A model generated the notes under the pieces. It did not search any database, was not told the origin of the DNA, and saw only the letters and a list, made by a program, of their open reading frames with translations. Positions 48,023-58,246 of a stretch of 64,000 nucleotides of DNA are shown piece after piece. The stretch comes from Rubrivivax sp. (lineage in GTDB: Bacteria > Pseudomonadota > Gammaproteobacteria > Burkholderiales > Burkholderiaceae_C). The stretch is from positions 37,755 through 101,754 of the forward strand of contig SEFA01000009.1 in NCBI GenBank assembly GCA_004210455.1. The letters run 5' to 3'. The number at the start of each line of letters is the position of its first letter. Positions within the stretch are counted from its first letter, which is position 1. A program made the position numbers and the translations under genes.

Positions 48023-48045
48023 CACGGGCCCGCGAGGGGCCCGTG
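48023..48045. terminator. Hairpin between convergent MuiA-type gene and proA
   Basis: CACGGGCCC / GGGCCCGTG, a 9-bp perfect stem with a 5-base loop, 6 bases after the stop. No T-run follows on either strand, so it is only a candidate bidirectional terminator. Confidence 0.5.
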
Positions 48046-48077
48046 AAACGTGCGGATGCCGGTGCGTCCCGGCGGGT

Positions 48078-49352
48078 TCAGCCCCTGATCTCGCCCTGAC
48101 CGAGCACCACCCACTTCATCGACGTCAGTCCCTCCAGGCCCACCGGGCCGCGGGCGTGGAACTTGTCGGTGGAGATGCCGATCTCGGCGCCCAGGCCGTA
48201 CTCGAAGCCGTCGGCGAAGCGCGTGCTGGCGTTGACCATCACGCTGGCCGAGTCCACCTCGCGCAGGAAGCGCATCGCGCTGACGTGGTTGGTCGTGAGG
48301 ATCGCGTCGGTGTGGTGCGAGCCATGCCGGTTGACGTGCGCGATGGCCTCGTCGAGCGAGTCCACCACCTTGATGCTGATGACGGGCGCGAGGTACTCGG
48401 TGTCCCAGTCCTCGGGCGTCGCGGGCTTGAGCAGGTCGCGCGGCACGGCTTCCAGCAGCGCCAGGGTGCGTTCGCAGCCGCGCATCTCCACGCCCTTGGC
48501 CGCGAACACCATGCCGATGCGCGGCAGGAAGTCCGCCGCCTGCTTGGCATGGACCAGCAGCGACTCGGTCGCGTTGCAGGGGCTGTACTTCTGCGTCTTC
48601 GCGTTGTCGACGACGGTCACCGCCAGATCCAGGTCGACCTCGGCGTCGACATAGCTGTGGCAGTTGCCGTCCAGGTGCTTGATCACAGGCACGCGGGCCT
48701 CGCGGCTGATGCGTTCGATCAGGCCCTTGCCGCCGCGCGGGATGATGACGTCGACGTGGGCGGGCATCGCGATCAGCAGGCCCACGGCGGCGCGGTCGGT
48801 CGTGTTGATCAGCTGCACGGCGTCGCGCGGCAGGCCGGCTTCCTCGAGGCTGTCCGCCACCAGCGCCGCGAGCGCCAGGTTGCTGTGCAGCGCCTCGGAG
48901 CCGCCGCGCAGGATGCAGGCATTGCCGCTCTTGATCGCCAGCGAGGCGGCCTCGATGGTCACGTTGGGGCGGCTCTCGTAGATCATGCCGAACACGCCCA
49001 GCGGCACGCGCATCTGGCCGACGCTGATGCCCGTCGGGCGGCGCTTCATGCCGGTGATCTCGCCGATGGGGTCCGGCATCGCGGCGATCTGGTCGCAGCC
49101 TTCGGCGACCGTGGCCAGCACCTTCGCGGTCAGACGCAGACGGTCGACCATCGGCGCTTCCAGGCCGGAGGCAGTGGCCGCGGCGAGGTCGCGTTCGTTC
49201 TCGGTCGCGAGCGCGGGGCCGGCCTCGCGCAAGCGGCGGGCGAGGGCCTGCAGGGCGAGGTTGCGTGCGGCGGTCGGGGCGGCGGCCATCAGCGTCGCGG
49301 CCGCGCGGGCCGCCTCGCCGACGCCGGTCATGTAGGCGCTGAGGTCGGTCAT
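48078..49352 (-). CDS. proA: Glutamate-5-semialdehyde dehydrogenase ProA
   Basis: 424 residues. It reduces glutamyl phosphate in proline synthesis. [20 protein letters not shown] and the active-site cysteine in [14 protein letters not shown] are typical. ATG 49352 begins [18 protein letters not shown]; the upstream frame is non-coding. proB is not adjacent. Confidence 0.96.
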   Translation of the reverse strand: MTDLSAYMTGVGEAARAAATLMAAAPTAARNLALQALARRLREAGPALATENERDLAAATASGLEAPMVDRLRLTAKVLATVAEGCDQIAAMPDPIGEITGMKRRPTGISVGQMRVPLGVFGMIYESRPNVTIEAASLAIKSGNACILRGGSEALHSNLALAALVADSLEEAGLPRDAVQLINTTDRAAVGLLIAMPAHVDVIIPRGGKGLIERISREARVPVIKHLDGNCHSYVDAEVDLDLAVTVVDNAKTQKYSPCNATESLLVHAKQAADFLPRIGMVFAAKGVEMRGCERTLALLEAVPRDLLKPATPEDWDTEYLAPVISIKVVDSLDEAIAHVNRHGSHHTDAILTTNHVSAMRFLREVDSASVMVNASTRFADGFEYGLGAEIGISTDKFHARGPVGLEGLTSMKWVVLGQGEIRG

Positions 49353-49534
49353 AGGTCTTGGATTCTGACCGATGCCCCGCCGCGACCGTCGCGCCGGGGC
49401 CATCGAAAGCCGCAAGGAGAGCCTTCGCGGTGTCGACGACGAGCCAAGGCACTGACACGACGGTGGAAGTGCGGAAGCCTGGGGCGAGGGTTTGTCCCAG
49501 GAACCCGGCCCTTGCGGTGGAGGCGTTTGATCTT

Positions 49535-49560
49535 CTACAGTTGTAGTACGACAGGTGTAG
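49535..49560 (+). promoter_or_regulatory. BlaI/MecI-type operator (CTACA-GT-TGTAG) with a second half site
   Basis: CTACAGTTGTAG at 49535-49546 is the inverted repeat of TACA/TGTA half-sites typical of BlaI/MecI repressors, in the context TTCTACAGTTGTAGTA. A further TGTAG half-site lies at 49556-49560. It ends 17-31 bases before the blaI ATG, the position expected for autoregulation. Confidence 0.8.
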
Positions 49561-49577
49561 AAATACGGAATCCGATC

Positions 49578-49988
49578 ATGGACGAGGTCATCAACGACGA
49601 CGGCAAGGGCGATGTGTCGCTCAGCGAACTGCAGCTGGCGCTGATGCGCGTGCTGTGGACGCGCGGGCAGGCCAGCACCGCCGAAGTCGCGGAAGCGCTG
49701 CGCGATCAGCAGCGTCCGCTCGCCCACACGACCGTCGCGACGCTGCTGTCTCGCCTGGAGAAGCGCGGCCTGATCGCCAGCGAACGCGACGGTCGCGCGC
49801 TGGTCTACCGCGCCGCGGTGAGCGAGCCGGAAGTGCAGCGCTCGATGGTCTCGGGCCTGTTGAGCACGCTCTTCGGCGGCAAGCCCGAGGCGCTGCTGAG
49901 CCATCTGGTCGCGGAAGGCGGACTCGGCGACGACGACCTCGCCAGGATGCGTGCGCTGCTGAAGAGCAAGGGAGGCCGCCATGATTGA
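49578..49988 (+). CDS. BlaI/MecI/CopY-family repressor
   Basis: 136 residues. A winged helix of the penicillinase repressor type is seen: [20 protein letters not shown], then [17 protein letters not shown]. The C-terminal dimerisation helix contains the region where BlaR1-type proteases normally cut ([19 protein letters not shown]). A perfect operator lies just upstream. The stop is overlapped by 8 bases by the M56 peptidase gene, so sensor and repressor are made together. Confidence 0.92.
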   Translation: MDEVINDDGKGDVSLSELQLALMRVLWTRGQASTAEVAEALRDQQRPLAHTTVATLLSRLEKRGLIASERDGRALVYRAAVSEPEVQRSMVSGLLSTLFGGKPEALLSHLVAEGGLGDDDLARMRALLKSKGGRHD

Positions 49989-52314
49989 AGCCCTGACCGG
50001 TTGGCTGTTGAACTACCTGCTGCACAGCACGGTGATGCTGGGCGGCGTCTGGGGGCTGGAGCGCGCCGGCTGGCTGAAGCACCCCGCGTGGCGCGAAGCC
50101 TTCTGGCGCGCCGCCTTCTTCGGCGCGGTGCTCACGGCGAGCGTGCAACCGTTGACGCAGGTCACGCGGGTGGCGTTGCCGGAACTCTGGGCGCCTGTGT
50201 CCCAACAGGGAAGGCCCACCGATGTCGCCTCGGAAACAACCGGCGAATCCTCGGCAACGCCGACAGCCGCGCCCACCTTCACGCCACGCCCGGCCGAACG
50301 CCCGGCCGCCGGTCTGACTGTCGTCGCCGATCAGGCGATCGACATCGGCGACGAATCGATGCTCCGGCGTCGCGAACTCCTGCGCGACGGCCTTGCCTCG
50401 GTGCTGCTGTCCTGGCCGCTCGTCGCGCTGTTCGGCATCGGACTGACACTGCTGCGCTGGCTCGCCTTGCGCCGACAGGTGCGCGCGCTTCCGGTCTGCG
50501 ACGACGCCGAGCTCGCCCAGGCCGCGACCGAACTGGCCGGCATCGCCGGCGTGCGCGCGCCGACGCTGCGCGTGAGTCCGCACTGGGCCAGCCCGCTGGT
50601 CGCGCCGGGCGGGCAGGTCTGCCTGCCCCGACGCCTGATGCGCACGCTCGACGGTCAGCAACGCGTCGCGGTCCTCGCGCATGAGATCGCGCACCTCCGC
50701 CGCCACGACCTCGCCTGGCGCCTGGCCGCGCGGCTGGTGTCGCAGCTCGGCTGGCTGCAGCCGCTGAACCGCCTCGCCGTGCGCCGGCTGGATCTGCTCG
50801 CCGAACTGGCCTGCGACGCCTGGGCGGCGGCCGAGGCCGGCGCGATGCCGCTGGCCGAAGGCCTCTACGTCTGCGCCCGCGACATGGCCGCCGCCACCGC
50901 CGCAGCGGAAGGCCGACGCGGCGCCCGCCCGATGCCGGTGCTGGCCAGCGCGATGGCCGCGGCCCGCTCGCCGCTGATGGCCCGGATGGATGCGCTGCTC
51001 GCAGGGTCGCCGGCGGCCGGCACCACGCCCGCCCGCCGCCGCCTCGGCCGCGTGCTGATCGCCGGCGGCCTCTGCGCCGTGGCGCTGGCCGTGCCCATGC
51101 TGGTCATCGGCAAGGCCCCCCGGCTCAACGTCGACCTGAGCGGCGTCGGCGGCGCGTTCTCATCGGCCTTCAGCGGCATGAAGGTCACGCGGCAGGTCAT
51201 GATCAGCAACGGCGTCGAGCGCCGCGTGAACTACTCGGGCGACCTGGAATTCAACGCCGACGAGACCGACGTCGTCTCGCTCGACGACAAGCTGTCGATC
51301 ATGGAGCGCGTCGACGGCGTGACGCGCCGCATCGAGATCGCCGCCGACGGCAAGGGCGGGCAGGTGCGCCGCTTCTGGCTGGACGGCGACATGAAGCTGA
51401 TCGACGCGCCGGCGCAGGCGTGGATCACGACGCAGATCGAGCTGGTCGCGGAAAGCGTCCAGGGCAGCGGACCGCGCGTGGAGCGCCTGCTGCGCAAGGG
51501 CGGCGTCGAGGCGGCGCTCGCCGACATCGGCAAGGCGCCGGAGTCGATGGCGCGCCGCAGCCGCATCGAGGCGCTGCTGGAGAGCGGTCCGCAGAGCGAC
51601 GACACCGTGTCGCAGCTGATCGCGCTGTCCGGCCGGATGAAAGACGATTTCCAGCGCCGCACTGCGTTCATCGCGCTGATCCAGCACCGGACGCTGGCGC
51701 CCGCGCAGCAGCGCGACCTGCTGTCGCTGGTCCCGACGCTCAAGGGCGATTTCGACCGCCGCGAGGTGATCGTGGCGCTGTCGCCGCAACTCGCCAACGA
51801 CGCGGGCGTGATGACCGCATGGCAGCAGGCGGTGCGAGGCTTCGGGGGCGACTTCGACAAGCGCACCGCGATCGTCGCGCTCATCGACGAAGACCATGAA
51901 GCGACGCCGGACCGCCTGCGCACGGCGATCGCCGCGAGCGGCATGATCGGCGGCGACTTCGATCGCCGCACCGTGCTCACCGCGGCGGCCCACCGGATGC
52001 GCGGAGACGCGGCGCCGTATGCCGCCACCTACGTCGACGCGGTAGGCGGCATCTCCGGCGACTTCGACCGCCGCTCCGCGCTGACCGCGTTGATGGACGA
52101 GACCAAGGTCGACCGCGAGGTCGCGCTGCAGATCCTGCGGGCCTCGGGCGCCATGAGCGCCGGCTTCGATCGCGCCGAGCTGCTCATCGCGCTGGCGGAA
52201 CACCTGCCGGCCGACCAGGAGGTGCTGTCGCAATACCGGCAGGCGGCGCGCGGGCTGAGCACGCACGACCGGGGCCGCGTGGAGGCGGCGATCGATCATC
52301 TGACGCCGACCTGA
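49981..52314 (+). CDS. M56 (BlaR1-like) membrane metallopeptidase with a C-terminal GDFDRR repeat domain
   Basis: 777 residues. Membrane segments lie near 7-26, 40-60, 135-160 and 350-372. The zinc site is HEIAH at 234-238, with a downstream Glu in ELACDAWA. The family cleaves its cognate BlaI-type repressor after sensing a signal. BlaR1 ends in a penicillin-binding domain; this protein does not. It has a beta-rich domain (about 395-500), then at least six repeats of about 35 residues with the core (G/D)DF(D/Q)(R/K)R at about 554, 589, 623, 658, 693 and 728. A degenerate copy lies near 520. The ligand is therefore unlikely to be a beta-lactam. No resistance gene is adjacent. Confidence 0.88.
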   Translation: MIEALTGWLLNYLLHSTVMLGGVWGLERAGWLKHPAWREAFWRAAFFGAVLTASVQPLTQVTRVALPELWAPVSQQGRPTDVASETTGESSATPTAAPTFTPRPAERPAAGLTVVADQAIDIGDESMLRRRELLRDGLASVLLSWPLVALFGIGLTLLRWLALRRQVRALPVCDDAELAQAATELAGIAGVRAPTLRVSPHWASPLVAPGGQVCLPRRLMRTLDGQQRVAVLAHEIAHLRRHDLAWRLAARLVSQLGWLQPLNRLAVRRLDLLAELACDAWAAAEAGAMPLAEGLYVCARDMAAATAAAEGRRGARPMPVLASAMAAARSPLMARMDALLAGSPAAGTTPARRRLGRVLIAGGLCAVALAVPMLVIGKAPRLNVDLSGVGGAFSSAFSGMKVTRQVMISNGVERRVNYSGDLEFNADETDVVSLDDKLSIMERVDGVTRRIEIAADGKGGQVRRFWLDGDMKLIDAPAQAWITTQIELVAESVQGSGPRVERLLRKGGVEAALADIGKAPESMARRSRIEALLESGPQSDDTVSQLIALSGRMKDDFQRRTAFIALIQHRTLAPAQQRDLLSLVPTLKGDFDRREVIVALSPQLANDAGVMTAWQQAVRGFGGDFDKRTAIVALIDEDHEATPDRLRTAIAASGMIGGDFDRRTVLTAAAHRMRGDAAPYAATYVDAVGGISGDFDRRSALTALMDETKVDREVALQILRASGAMSAGFDRAELLIALAEHLPADQEVLSQYRQAARGLSTHDRGRVEAAIDHLTPT

Positions 52315-52338
52315 GCGCCTCGGCGCACAATCGCCTGC

Positions 52339-52956
52339 ATGGCACTGCACACCTGGACCCTCTACTTCCTGGCCGTGATCGGCCTGTCGCTGACGCCCGG
52401 CCCGAACAGCCTGCTCGTGCTCGCGCATGGCGCGGCGCACGGCAGCCGGCGCACCGTGTGGACGATCGCGGGCGGCGCGACGGGCTTCGCCGCGCTGATC
52501 GGCCTGTCGATGCTGGGCATCGGCGCGCTGCTGCAGACCACCGCCAGCGCGCTGCTGGTGCTCAAGGTCGTCGGCGGCGCCTACCTGATCTGGCTGGGGA
52601 TCCAGCTGTGGCGCTCGCCGTCCATCCAGCTGAAGCCGGCGGAAGGCGCTTCCGCCGCCCAGGGACGCGGTCATGTGCTGTTCCGGCAAGGGCTGCTGTC
52701 GGCGGTGTCGAATCCCAAGGTGCTGCTGTTCTACGGCGCCTTCCTGCCGCAGTTCATCGATCCGCAGCGCGACCTGCTCGTCCAGTTCGTGTGGCTCGCG
52801 GCGACCTTCGTCATCACCGAGGCCATCGTCGAATTCCTGATCGCGAGCCTGGCCCACCGCGTGCGCCCGTGGCTGGAGCGCTCGGGCCGCGGCTTCAACC
52901 GCGTCTGCGGCACGCTCTTCGCCATGATGGGCGCCGCGCTGCCGCTGACGCGATGA
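52339..52956 (+). CDS. LysE/RhtB-family amino acid exporter
   Basis: 205 residues with about six membrane segments. LSLTPGPNSLLVLAHGAAHG near the N-terminus and GLLSAVSNPKVLLFYGAFLPQF are the LysE/RhtB family motifs. It exports an amino acid or derivative, substrate unknown. It starts 24 bases after the M56 gene and may share its transcript, which would make it a possible BlaI target. A palindromic terminator follows. Confidence 0.9.
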   Translation: MALHTWTLYFLAVIGLSLTPGPNSLLVLAHGAAHGSRRTVWTIAGGATGFAALIGLSMLGIGALLQTTASALLVLKVVGGAYLIWLGIQLWRSPSIQLKPAEGASAAQGRGHVLFRQGLLSAVSNPKVLLFYGAFLPQFIDPQRDLLVQFVWLAATFVITEAIVEFLIASLAHRVRPWLERSGRGFNRVCGTLFAMMGAALPLTR

Positions 52957-53010
52957 GGGGATGACACGGTCCCCCACTGGGAGACGGGGTCGCTGAGCAA
53001 TCCAGCGATG

Positions 53011-53046
53011 CAACGACAACGGGCGCCTCGGCGCCCGTTGTCGTTG
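53011..53046. terminator. 17-bp perfect palindromic terminator between convergent genes
   Basis: The arms 53011-53027 and 53030-53046 are perfectly complementary over 17 bases, with only two bases between, so the inner pairs must open to form the loop. It lies 55 bases after the LysE stop and 38 bases from the M16 stop on the other strand. There is no T-run. A bidirectional terminator is the natural reading. Confidence 0.75.
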
Positions 53047-53083
53047 GTGCCCGCGCGAGGTCCGCGCGGTCGGGGTCAGGTCA

Positions 53084-55972
53084 TCACGGCTTCGCGGCCG
53101 AGGCCGCCGCCGACGGCGCGGTCGCGTCGACCGGCGCGCCCTGCAGGTCTCGGATCTCCAGCGGCTTGCGACCGAAGGCTTCCAGCTGCGGCAGCACCTT
53201 CGCCTTGTCGCCGACGGCCACGACGATCAGCGCGGCCGGATCGACGTAGGTCTTCGTCGCCTTGTAGGCGCTGCTCGCGTTCACGGCGCCGTACTTGCGC
53301 GGCAGCGAGGTGATGCTGTCCGCCGGCGCGCCGACCGCCCACTCGCTGGCGTAGCTCGAGGCCACGACCCGGTTGGTGTCGAACAGCCCCGGCAGCGCCA
53401 GCAACTGCGCGTTGCGCACGCGATTCAGCTCGTCGGCGCCCATCGGCTTGGCGCGCATGCCGTCGATTTCCTTGAACATGTCGGTCAGCGCCGGTCCGGT
53501 GACGTCGGTGCGCACGCTGCCGCGGATGCCGAACAGGCCGCTGTCGCGGTTCATCGTGTAGGCCGAGTAGATGCCGTAGGTGTAGCCTTTGACCTCGCGG
53601 AGCTGCGTGTTGATGCGCGACGTGAAGAGACCGCCCATCGCGGCGTTCATGACCTTGATGTCCTCGGCGTCGGGCGTGCCGGCCTTCGGGCCCGGGGCGA
53701 CGACGCTCAGCGCGGTCTGAGGCGCGTTCGGCTTGTCGACCAGGATCACGCGCGCGGCGACCGGTCGGGGTGCGGCCGCGTTCACCGGCGAGGCGGCCGA
53801 GGCCGGGCGCTCCCACGCGCCGAACAGGCGCTCCGCCAGCGACTTCAGCTCGTCGGCCGAGATGTCGCCGGCGACCACCAGCGCGGCCTGGTCGGGCCGG
53901 TAATGGGTCGACCAGAACTGGCGCAGCGCGGCGGCGTCGGTGGCCTTGATCGAGGCCTCGTCGCCGATCGCGGCCACGGCCAGCGGATGGCCGTCGCCGT
54001 AGATCGCGCGGTTGGCGACGATCGCCGCCACCGCCGGCGCCTGCTCGCGCTGCTGCTGCAGCGCGGCCAGGCGCTGGTTCTGCATGCGTGCGATCTCGGC
54101 GGCATCGAAGGCCGGATGCAGCGCGACGTCCGCCATCAGCGCCAGCGTCTGCGCGAAGTTGCGCTTCAGGCTGCTGGCCTCGATGCGGGCCTCGTCGCGG
54201 CCGGCGCCGGTGCTGATCGCCGCGCCCAGCGCGGCGGCCTCGTCGGCGATCTGCTGCGCGGTGCGCGTCTGCGTGCCCTGCTGCAGGATGCCGGCGGCGA
54301 AGCTCGACAGGCCGGGGCGGTCCGTCGGGTTCGCGGTCTGGCCGGCGCGCACGACCAGCGTCGCGCTCACCAGCGGCAGGCCCGGGTTGGGCACGTGGAT
54401 CAGCGTCAGCCCGTTCGCCAGCGTCAGCCGCTTGCCTTCCGGCAGCACCGAGGCCTTGGCCTTGCCGCCCTTGGGTTGCGTCTTGCGCCAGGCCACGTCG
54501 GGGTTCATCGATTCGCGTTCGCCCTTGGCGGCCTTCTCCGGCATCGGCGGGGTCGCCACTTCAGCGGCCAGCTTCTGCTCGCCCGGCGTCGCCAGCACGA
54601 CGACGCGGGCGTTCTTCTTCAGCTGCTGCGCGACGACGTCGCGGATCTTCTCCGGCGTGATGGCCTGATAGCGCGCCAGGTCCTTGCCGATGTAGTTCGG
54701 ATCGCCGGCCTGCTGGTTGTAGTAGTTGATCTGGTCCGCCAGGGCCTGGACCTTCTCCAGGCGCGCCAGCGTGCCGGTCTCGATGGCGGCGCGGGCGCGG
54801 ACCATCTCTTCGGGCGTCGGCGGATTCACGGACAGCTCGGCCACGGCGTCGTCGACGACCTTCTGGATCTCGTCCAGCGACTTGCCGGGACGCGCGATCA
54901 CCTCGACCGAGAACACCGAGCCCAGCGACAGCGAGTACTGCTGCACCTGCACCGACTGCGCCAGCTGCTTGTCGTAGACCAGCGTCTTGTAGAGGCGGCT
55001 GGATTTGCCGCCGCCGAGCACGTGCGAGGCCAGGTCCAGCTCGGCGTCGCCCGGCTGGAACACGGCGGGGGTGTGCCACGCGATGTCCAGGCGCGGGAGC
55101 TCGATGCGGTCGGTGACCTCGACGCGCTTCTCCTCGGTCAGCTTGGGCTGCGGCACGTTGACCGGCGGCACCGGATCGCCGGCCTTCAAGGGTCCGAAGT
55201 ACTTCTGGACCAGCTGCTTGGCCTGGGCCGGATCGAAGTCGCCGGCAAGCACCAGGGTGGCGTTGTTCGGTCTGTAGTAGCTGCGGGCGAAGGCCTTGAC
55301 GTCGTTCAGCTTGATCGACTGGATGTCGGCGTGCGAGCCAATCACCGTGGCGCGGTACGGATGGCCTTCCGGATAGAGCGCCTGGTACAGCGCTTCCTCG
55401 ACGATGCCGTAAGGGCGGTTCTCGACCGACTGGCGGCGCTCGTTGCGGACGACGTCCTGCTGGTTGGCCAGCGAGACCGAATCGACCTCGTCGATCATGT
55501 AGCCCAGCATGTCGGACTTCAGCCACAGGCCCAGTTCGAGCTGGTTGGACGGCAGCGTGAAGAAGTAGTTCGTGCGGTCGAAGTCGGTCGAGCCGTTGGA
55601 ATCGGTGCCGCCGGCGGCGTCGATGATCTTGTCGGCCGAGCCGCGCGGGATGTGGCGGGTGCCGGCGAACATCAGGTGTTCGAAGAGATGCGCGAAGCCG
55701 GTCTGGCCCGGGGCCTCGTTGCGCGGCCCGGCATGCACCCACAGGTTGAAGGCCACCAGCGGCAGGCGGTGGTCCTCGACCAGGATCACCTCGAAGCCGT
55801 TGGCCAGCTTCACCTTCTCCAGCTTCACGTTGAGCTTGCCGTCCACGGTGGTGACGGCGCTGGCGCCGGCCGCGGCCGGAGCGGCCAGCACGGCCGACGT
55901 GGCGGTGGCGCCGCCGAGGGCCGTCAGGACGGCCAGGGTGATGGCGGCGGGTGCCGCAGGCATGAATCGCAT
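53084..55972 (-). CDS. Exported M16-family zinc protease (two-domain, pitrilysin type)
   Basis: 962 residues. A signal peptide (cleavage near VLAAPA) is followed by two M16 halves. The first carries the inverted zinc motif HLFEH (H-x-x-E-H) in GFAHLFEHLMFAGT; the second half lacks it and is the structural partner (ANGLTLIHVPNPGLPLVS to the C-terminus). This is the pattern of periplasmic M16 peptidases that degrade short peptides. The start is ATG 55972; 15 codons of extra frame upstream lack support. Its stop faces the LysE gene. Confidence 0.93.
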   Translation of the reverse strand: MRFMPAAPAAITLAVLTALGGATATSAVLAAPAAAGASAVTTVDGKLNVKLEKVKLANGFEVILVEDHRLPLVAFNLWVHAGPRNEAPGQTGFAHLFEHLMFAGTRHIPRGSADKIIDAAGGTDSNGSTDFDRTNYFFTLPSNQLELGLWLKSDMLGYMIDEVDSVSLANQQDVVRNERRQSVENRPYGIVEEALYQALYPEGHPYRATVIGSHADIQSIKLNDVKAFARSYYRPNNATLVLAGDFDPAQAKQLVQKYFGPLKAGDPVPPVNVPQPKLTEEKRVEVTDRIELPRLDIAWHTPAVFQPGDAELDLASHVLGGGKSSRLYKTLVYDKQLAQSVQVQQYSLSLGSVFSVEVIARPGKSLDEIQKVVDDAVAELSVNPPTPEEMVRARAAIETGTLARLEKVQALADQINYYNQQAGDPNYIGKDLARYQAITPEKIRDVVAQQLKKNARVVVLATPGEQKLAAEVATPPMPEKAAKGERESMNPDVAWRKTQPKGGKAKASVLPEGKRLTLANGLTLIHVPNPGLPLVSATLVVRAGQTANPTDRPGLSSFAAGILQQGTQTRTAQQIADEAAALGAAISTGAGRDEARIEASSLKRNFAQTLALMADVALHPAFDAAEIARMQNQRLAALQQQREQAPAVAAIVANRAIYGDGHPLAVAAIGDEASIKATDAAALRQFWSTHYRPDQAALVVAGDISADELKSLAERLFGAWERPASAASPVNAAAPRPVAARVILVDKPNAPQTALSVVAPGPKAGTPDAEDIKVMNAAMGGLFTSRINTQLREVKGYTYGIYSAYTMNRDSGLFGIRGSVRTDVTGPALTDMFKEIDGMRAKPMGADELNRVRNAQLLALPGLFDTNRVVASSYASEWAVGAPADSITSLPRKYGAVNASSAYKATKTYVDPAALIVVAVGDKAKVLPQLEAFGRKPLEIRDLQGAPVDATAPSAAASAAKP

Positions 55973-56149
55973 GGTGGGACGCTTCCCTTCAATGTTGGTG
56001 CAGTGCACGCTAACCAAAGCGGGGCACCGTCACAAGTGCCGGAACTCTGAAAGATCAAGGTTCGGCGAGTTGGAACCGACCGGGCGGTGGGCTCCACGTC
56101 AAGGCCCCGTCAACGCGGGACATCGTCAAGGCCGAGGCTGGGCCCAAGG

Positions 56150-57016
56150 TCAAAGCGGACGCAGCATCAACTGCTGGTGGAGCGGCAACGGCACGGCGCC
56201 CAGTGCGCGCAGCGTGGCACCGCCGAGGTCCTCCCGCTGCAGTTGCGGCACGCGCAGGCGGCGCTCCGGGTAGACGGCGGCGAGGGTCTGGATCAGCGTC
56301 CGCGCGACGTCCTCGCGCGGTGCGATGAGGCTGTGGACCATCACGGTCTCGTCGGGCAGGCTGAAGACGATCTGGCCGCCGTCCCGCTGCCAGCCGTGAT
56401 AGTCGACGCCGTGCTGGATCGTGGTGGCGGTCACCTGCAGCGGCAGATCCGGGATGCCTTGCTCGGCCCCCTTGAGCCAGCCCAGCAGATGCGGCATGTC
56501 GATGGCATGGAGCGCGCCGCCGGTCGACGGCGCGATCGTGCCGGGCTCGGCCACGAAGCCGAAGAGGTCGTGCCGCCTGCGGAACCCGCGTCCCTCATAC
56601 AGGCGTCGTGCGCGCTCGTTCTGCGCGAACACTTCCAGCTCCACGGCACGCAGTCCCGCCGCGGCCGCGCGCGCGATGAAGTCGTCCAGCAGCGCGGGGG
56701 CGGCGCCGGTGCCGCGCGCGGCCGGGACGGCACCCATGGTCGCGAGGCGCCATCGGTCCGACACCGGCCGCGGCGCGACGAAAGCGAAGGCCAGCGGTGC
56801 GCCGGCCGTATCCAGCGCCACGCGCGACAGCGGCAGATCGACGCCCTGCCGCGCGAGGAACATCGGCCATTGCGTGAACGGGATCTGGAACGGACCGATC
56901 AGGTAGTCGGCGAACGCAGCGGTGAACGCGTCGTGGAGGACCTCCGGCGCGACTTCGTCGGCGCGGACGAAGGCGAACGTGGCAGCGGCCTTCGAAGGGA
57001 TCGTCGTATCCGTCAT
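56150..57016 (-). CDS. GNAT-family N-acetyltransferase
   Basis: 288 residues. The acetyl-CoA loop appears as VPAARGTGAAPALLDDFIARA (R-G-x-G-x-A type), followed by ELEVFAQNERARRLYEGRGF, the typical GNAT strand 5-helix segment. The C-terminal 110 residues form a second, GNAT-like or unknown, domain. The substrate cannot be inferred. ATG 57016; it lies 55 bases downstream of the AEC transporter gene on the same strand. Confidence 0.85.
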   Translation of the reverse strand: MTDTTIPSKAAATFAFVRADEVAPEVLHDAFTAAFADYLIGPFQIPFTQWPMFLARQGVDLPLSRVALDTAGAPLAFAFVAPRPVSDRWRLATMGAVPAARGTGAAPALLDDFIARAAAAGLRAVELEVFAQNERARRLYEGRGFRRRHDLFGFVAEPGTIAPSTGGALHAIDMPHLLGWLKGAEQGIPDLPLQVTATTIQHGVDYHGWQRDGGQIVFSLPDETVMVHSLIAPREDVARTLIQTLAAVYPERRLRVPQLQREDLGGATLRALGAVPLPLHQQLMLRPL

Positions 57017-57071
57017 GTCGTCCTTGCGTTGAGAGATCGAAATACAGACCGCCGCCGGAACTGCGACCGTC

Positions 57072-58043
57072 TCAGTCGAGCCACGCCGGGATCGCCAGCC
57101 AGATCGGCGCCGTGGCCGCGAACAGCAGCGTGCCCAGCACGATCGCACCGGAGGCTTCGGCCTCCAGCGTGCGGTAGCGTTGCGCGAACATCATCGCGTT
57201 GGAGCCCGGCGGCAGCGCGGCCATCATCACGATGACGGCGAGCGGCATGCCCGACAGGCCGAAGCCCCAATGCGCGATGCCCAGCACCAGCGCGGGCAGC
57301 ACCAGCAGCTTGAGCGCCGCCAGCCCGAGGAGCGTTCGCATTGCGCCGCGCGGCATGCCGTAGTACGACAGCGACATCCCGATCAGCACCAGGCACAGCG
57401 GCACCACCGCGCTGCCCAGCATCTGCAGCACCTCGTCGAGCACGGCGGGCAGCGGAATGCCGGTGGTGTGCCAGGCGAAGCCGCACAGCACCGGCAGCAC
57501 CACCGGATGGATCACGGTATTGCGCATGGTCGTGAGGAGGGTGCGCTGCAGGCTCGCGCCGCCGCTGGCGTGGCGGGCGAGGTCCATCTCGACGAGCACG
57601 GTGGCGATGGTCAGCAGCGTCAGCGCGTGCAGGCTCACCACGGTGATGTGGACCGCCAGGCCGCTTTCGCCGAACACGCCGGCGACCAGCGGCACGCCGA
57701 CCTGCAGCGTGTTGCCGAAGCTGGCGGTGATGCTGCGCACGGCGGGGGCGGCGGGGCTGTCGGGATGGCGCTTGCGCTCGTAAAGATAGACGGCGACCAG
57801 CATCAGCACCACCGGCGCGAAGAACGCCGCCACGGTGAGCCAGGGCAGTTGTGAGATCTCCACGCGCGCGGTGGTGCGGAACATCAGCGCGGGGACGAAC
57901 AGGTAGAACGCGATGTTCGAGAGGATGCGGGCCGGGTCGTTCTCGCCGCCGGCCTTGCCCAGCCAGCGCATGTGCCCGACGAACCAGCCCATGCCTGCGG
58001 CGATGAAGATCGCCAGCAGCTTGTAGAACAGGACGGCAGTCAT
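57072..58043 (-). CDS. AEC-family (auxin efflux carrier-like) transporter
   Basis: 323 residues with about ten membrane segments. NIAFYLFVPALMFRTTARV near the N-terminus, SFGNTLQVGVPLVAGVFGE and MMAALPPGSNAMMFAQRY near the C-terminus are typical of the AEC family, which in bacteria often carries malate, malonate or similar anions. The substrate is unknown here. Confidence 0.9.
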   Translation of the reverse strand: MTAVLFYKLLAIFIAAGMGWFVGHMRWLGKAGGENDPARILSNIAFYLFVPALMFRTTARVEISQLPWLTVAAFFAPVVLMLVAVYLYERKRHPDSPAAPAVRSITASFGNTLQVGVPLVAGVFGESGLAVHITVVSLHALTLLTIATVLVEMDLARHASGGASLQRTLLTTMRNTVIHPVVLPVLCGFAWHTTGIPLPAVLDEVLQMLGSAVVPLCLVLIGMSLSYYGMPRGAMRTLLGLAALKLLVLPALVLGIAHWGFGLSGMPLAVIVMMAALPPGSNAMMFAQRYRTLEAEASGAIVLGTLLFAATAPIWLAIPAWLD

Positions 58044-58246
58044 GGCGAAGCAGTATGCCGTCCGGTGCGCGCTGCCCGCGCGCCGCCCGCACAGCCGCCT
58101 CCGTTCAACGTGAAGTCAACCATCGCAGCGACGACGTGCGGTCAGCGATTGCCGCTGGGGCCGGAATGGGGCTTGGGGTTCGCGGACGCGAGGCCCCATG
58201 CCCCGTGGAGAGCCCGCGCTTGGCGGATCGAAGTCTGGGGTCTGCT

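Noticed and set aside
49981..52314. Beta-lactam resistance module
   Set aside because: The M56 protein has no penicillin-binding domain and no beta-lactamase or PBP gene is adjacent.
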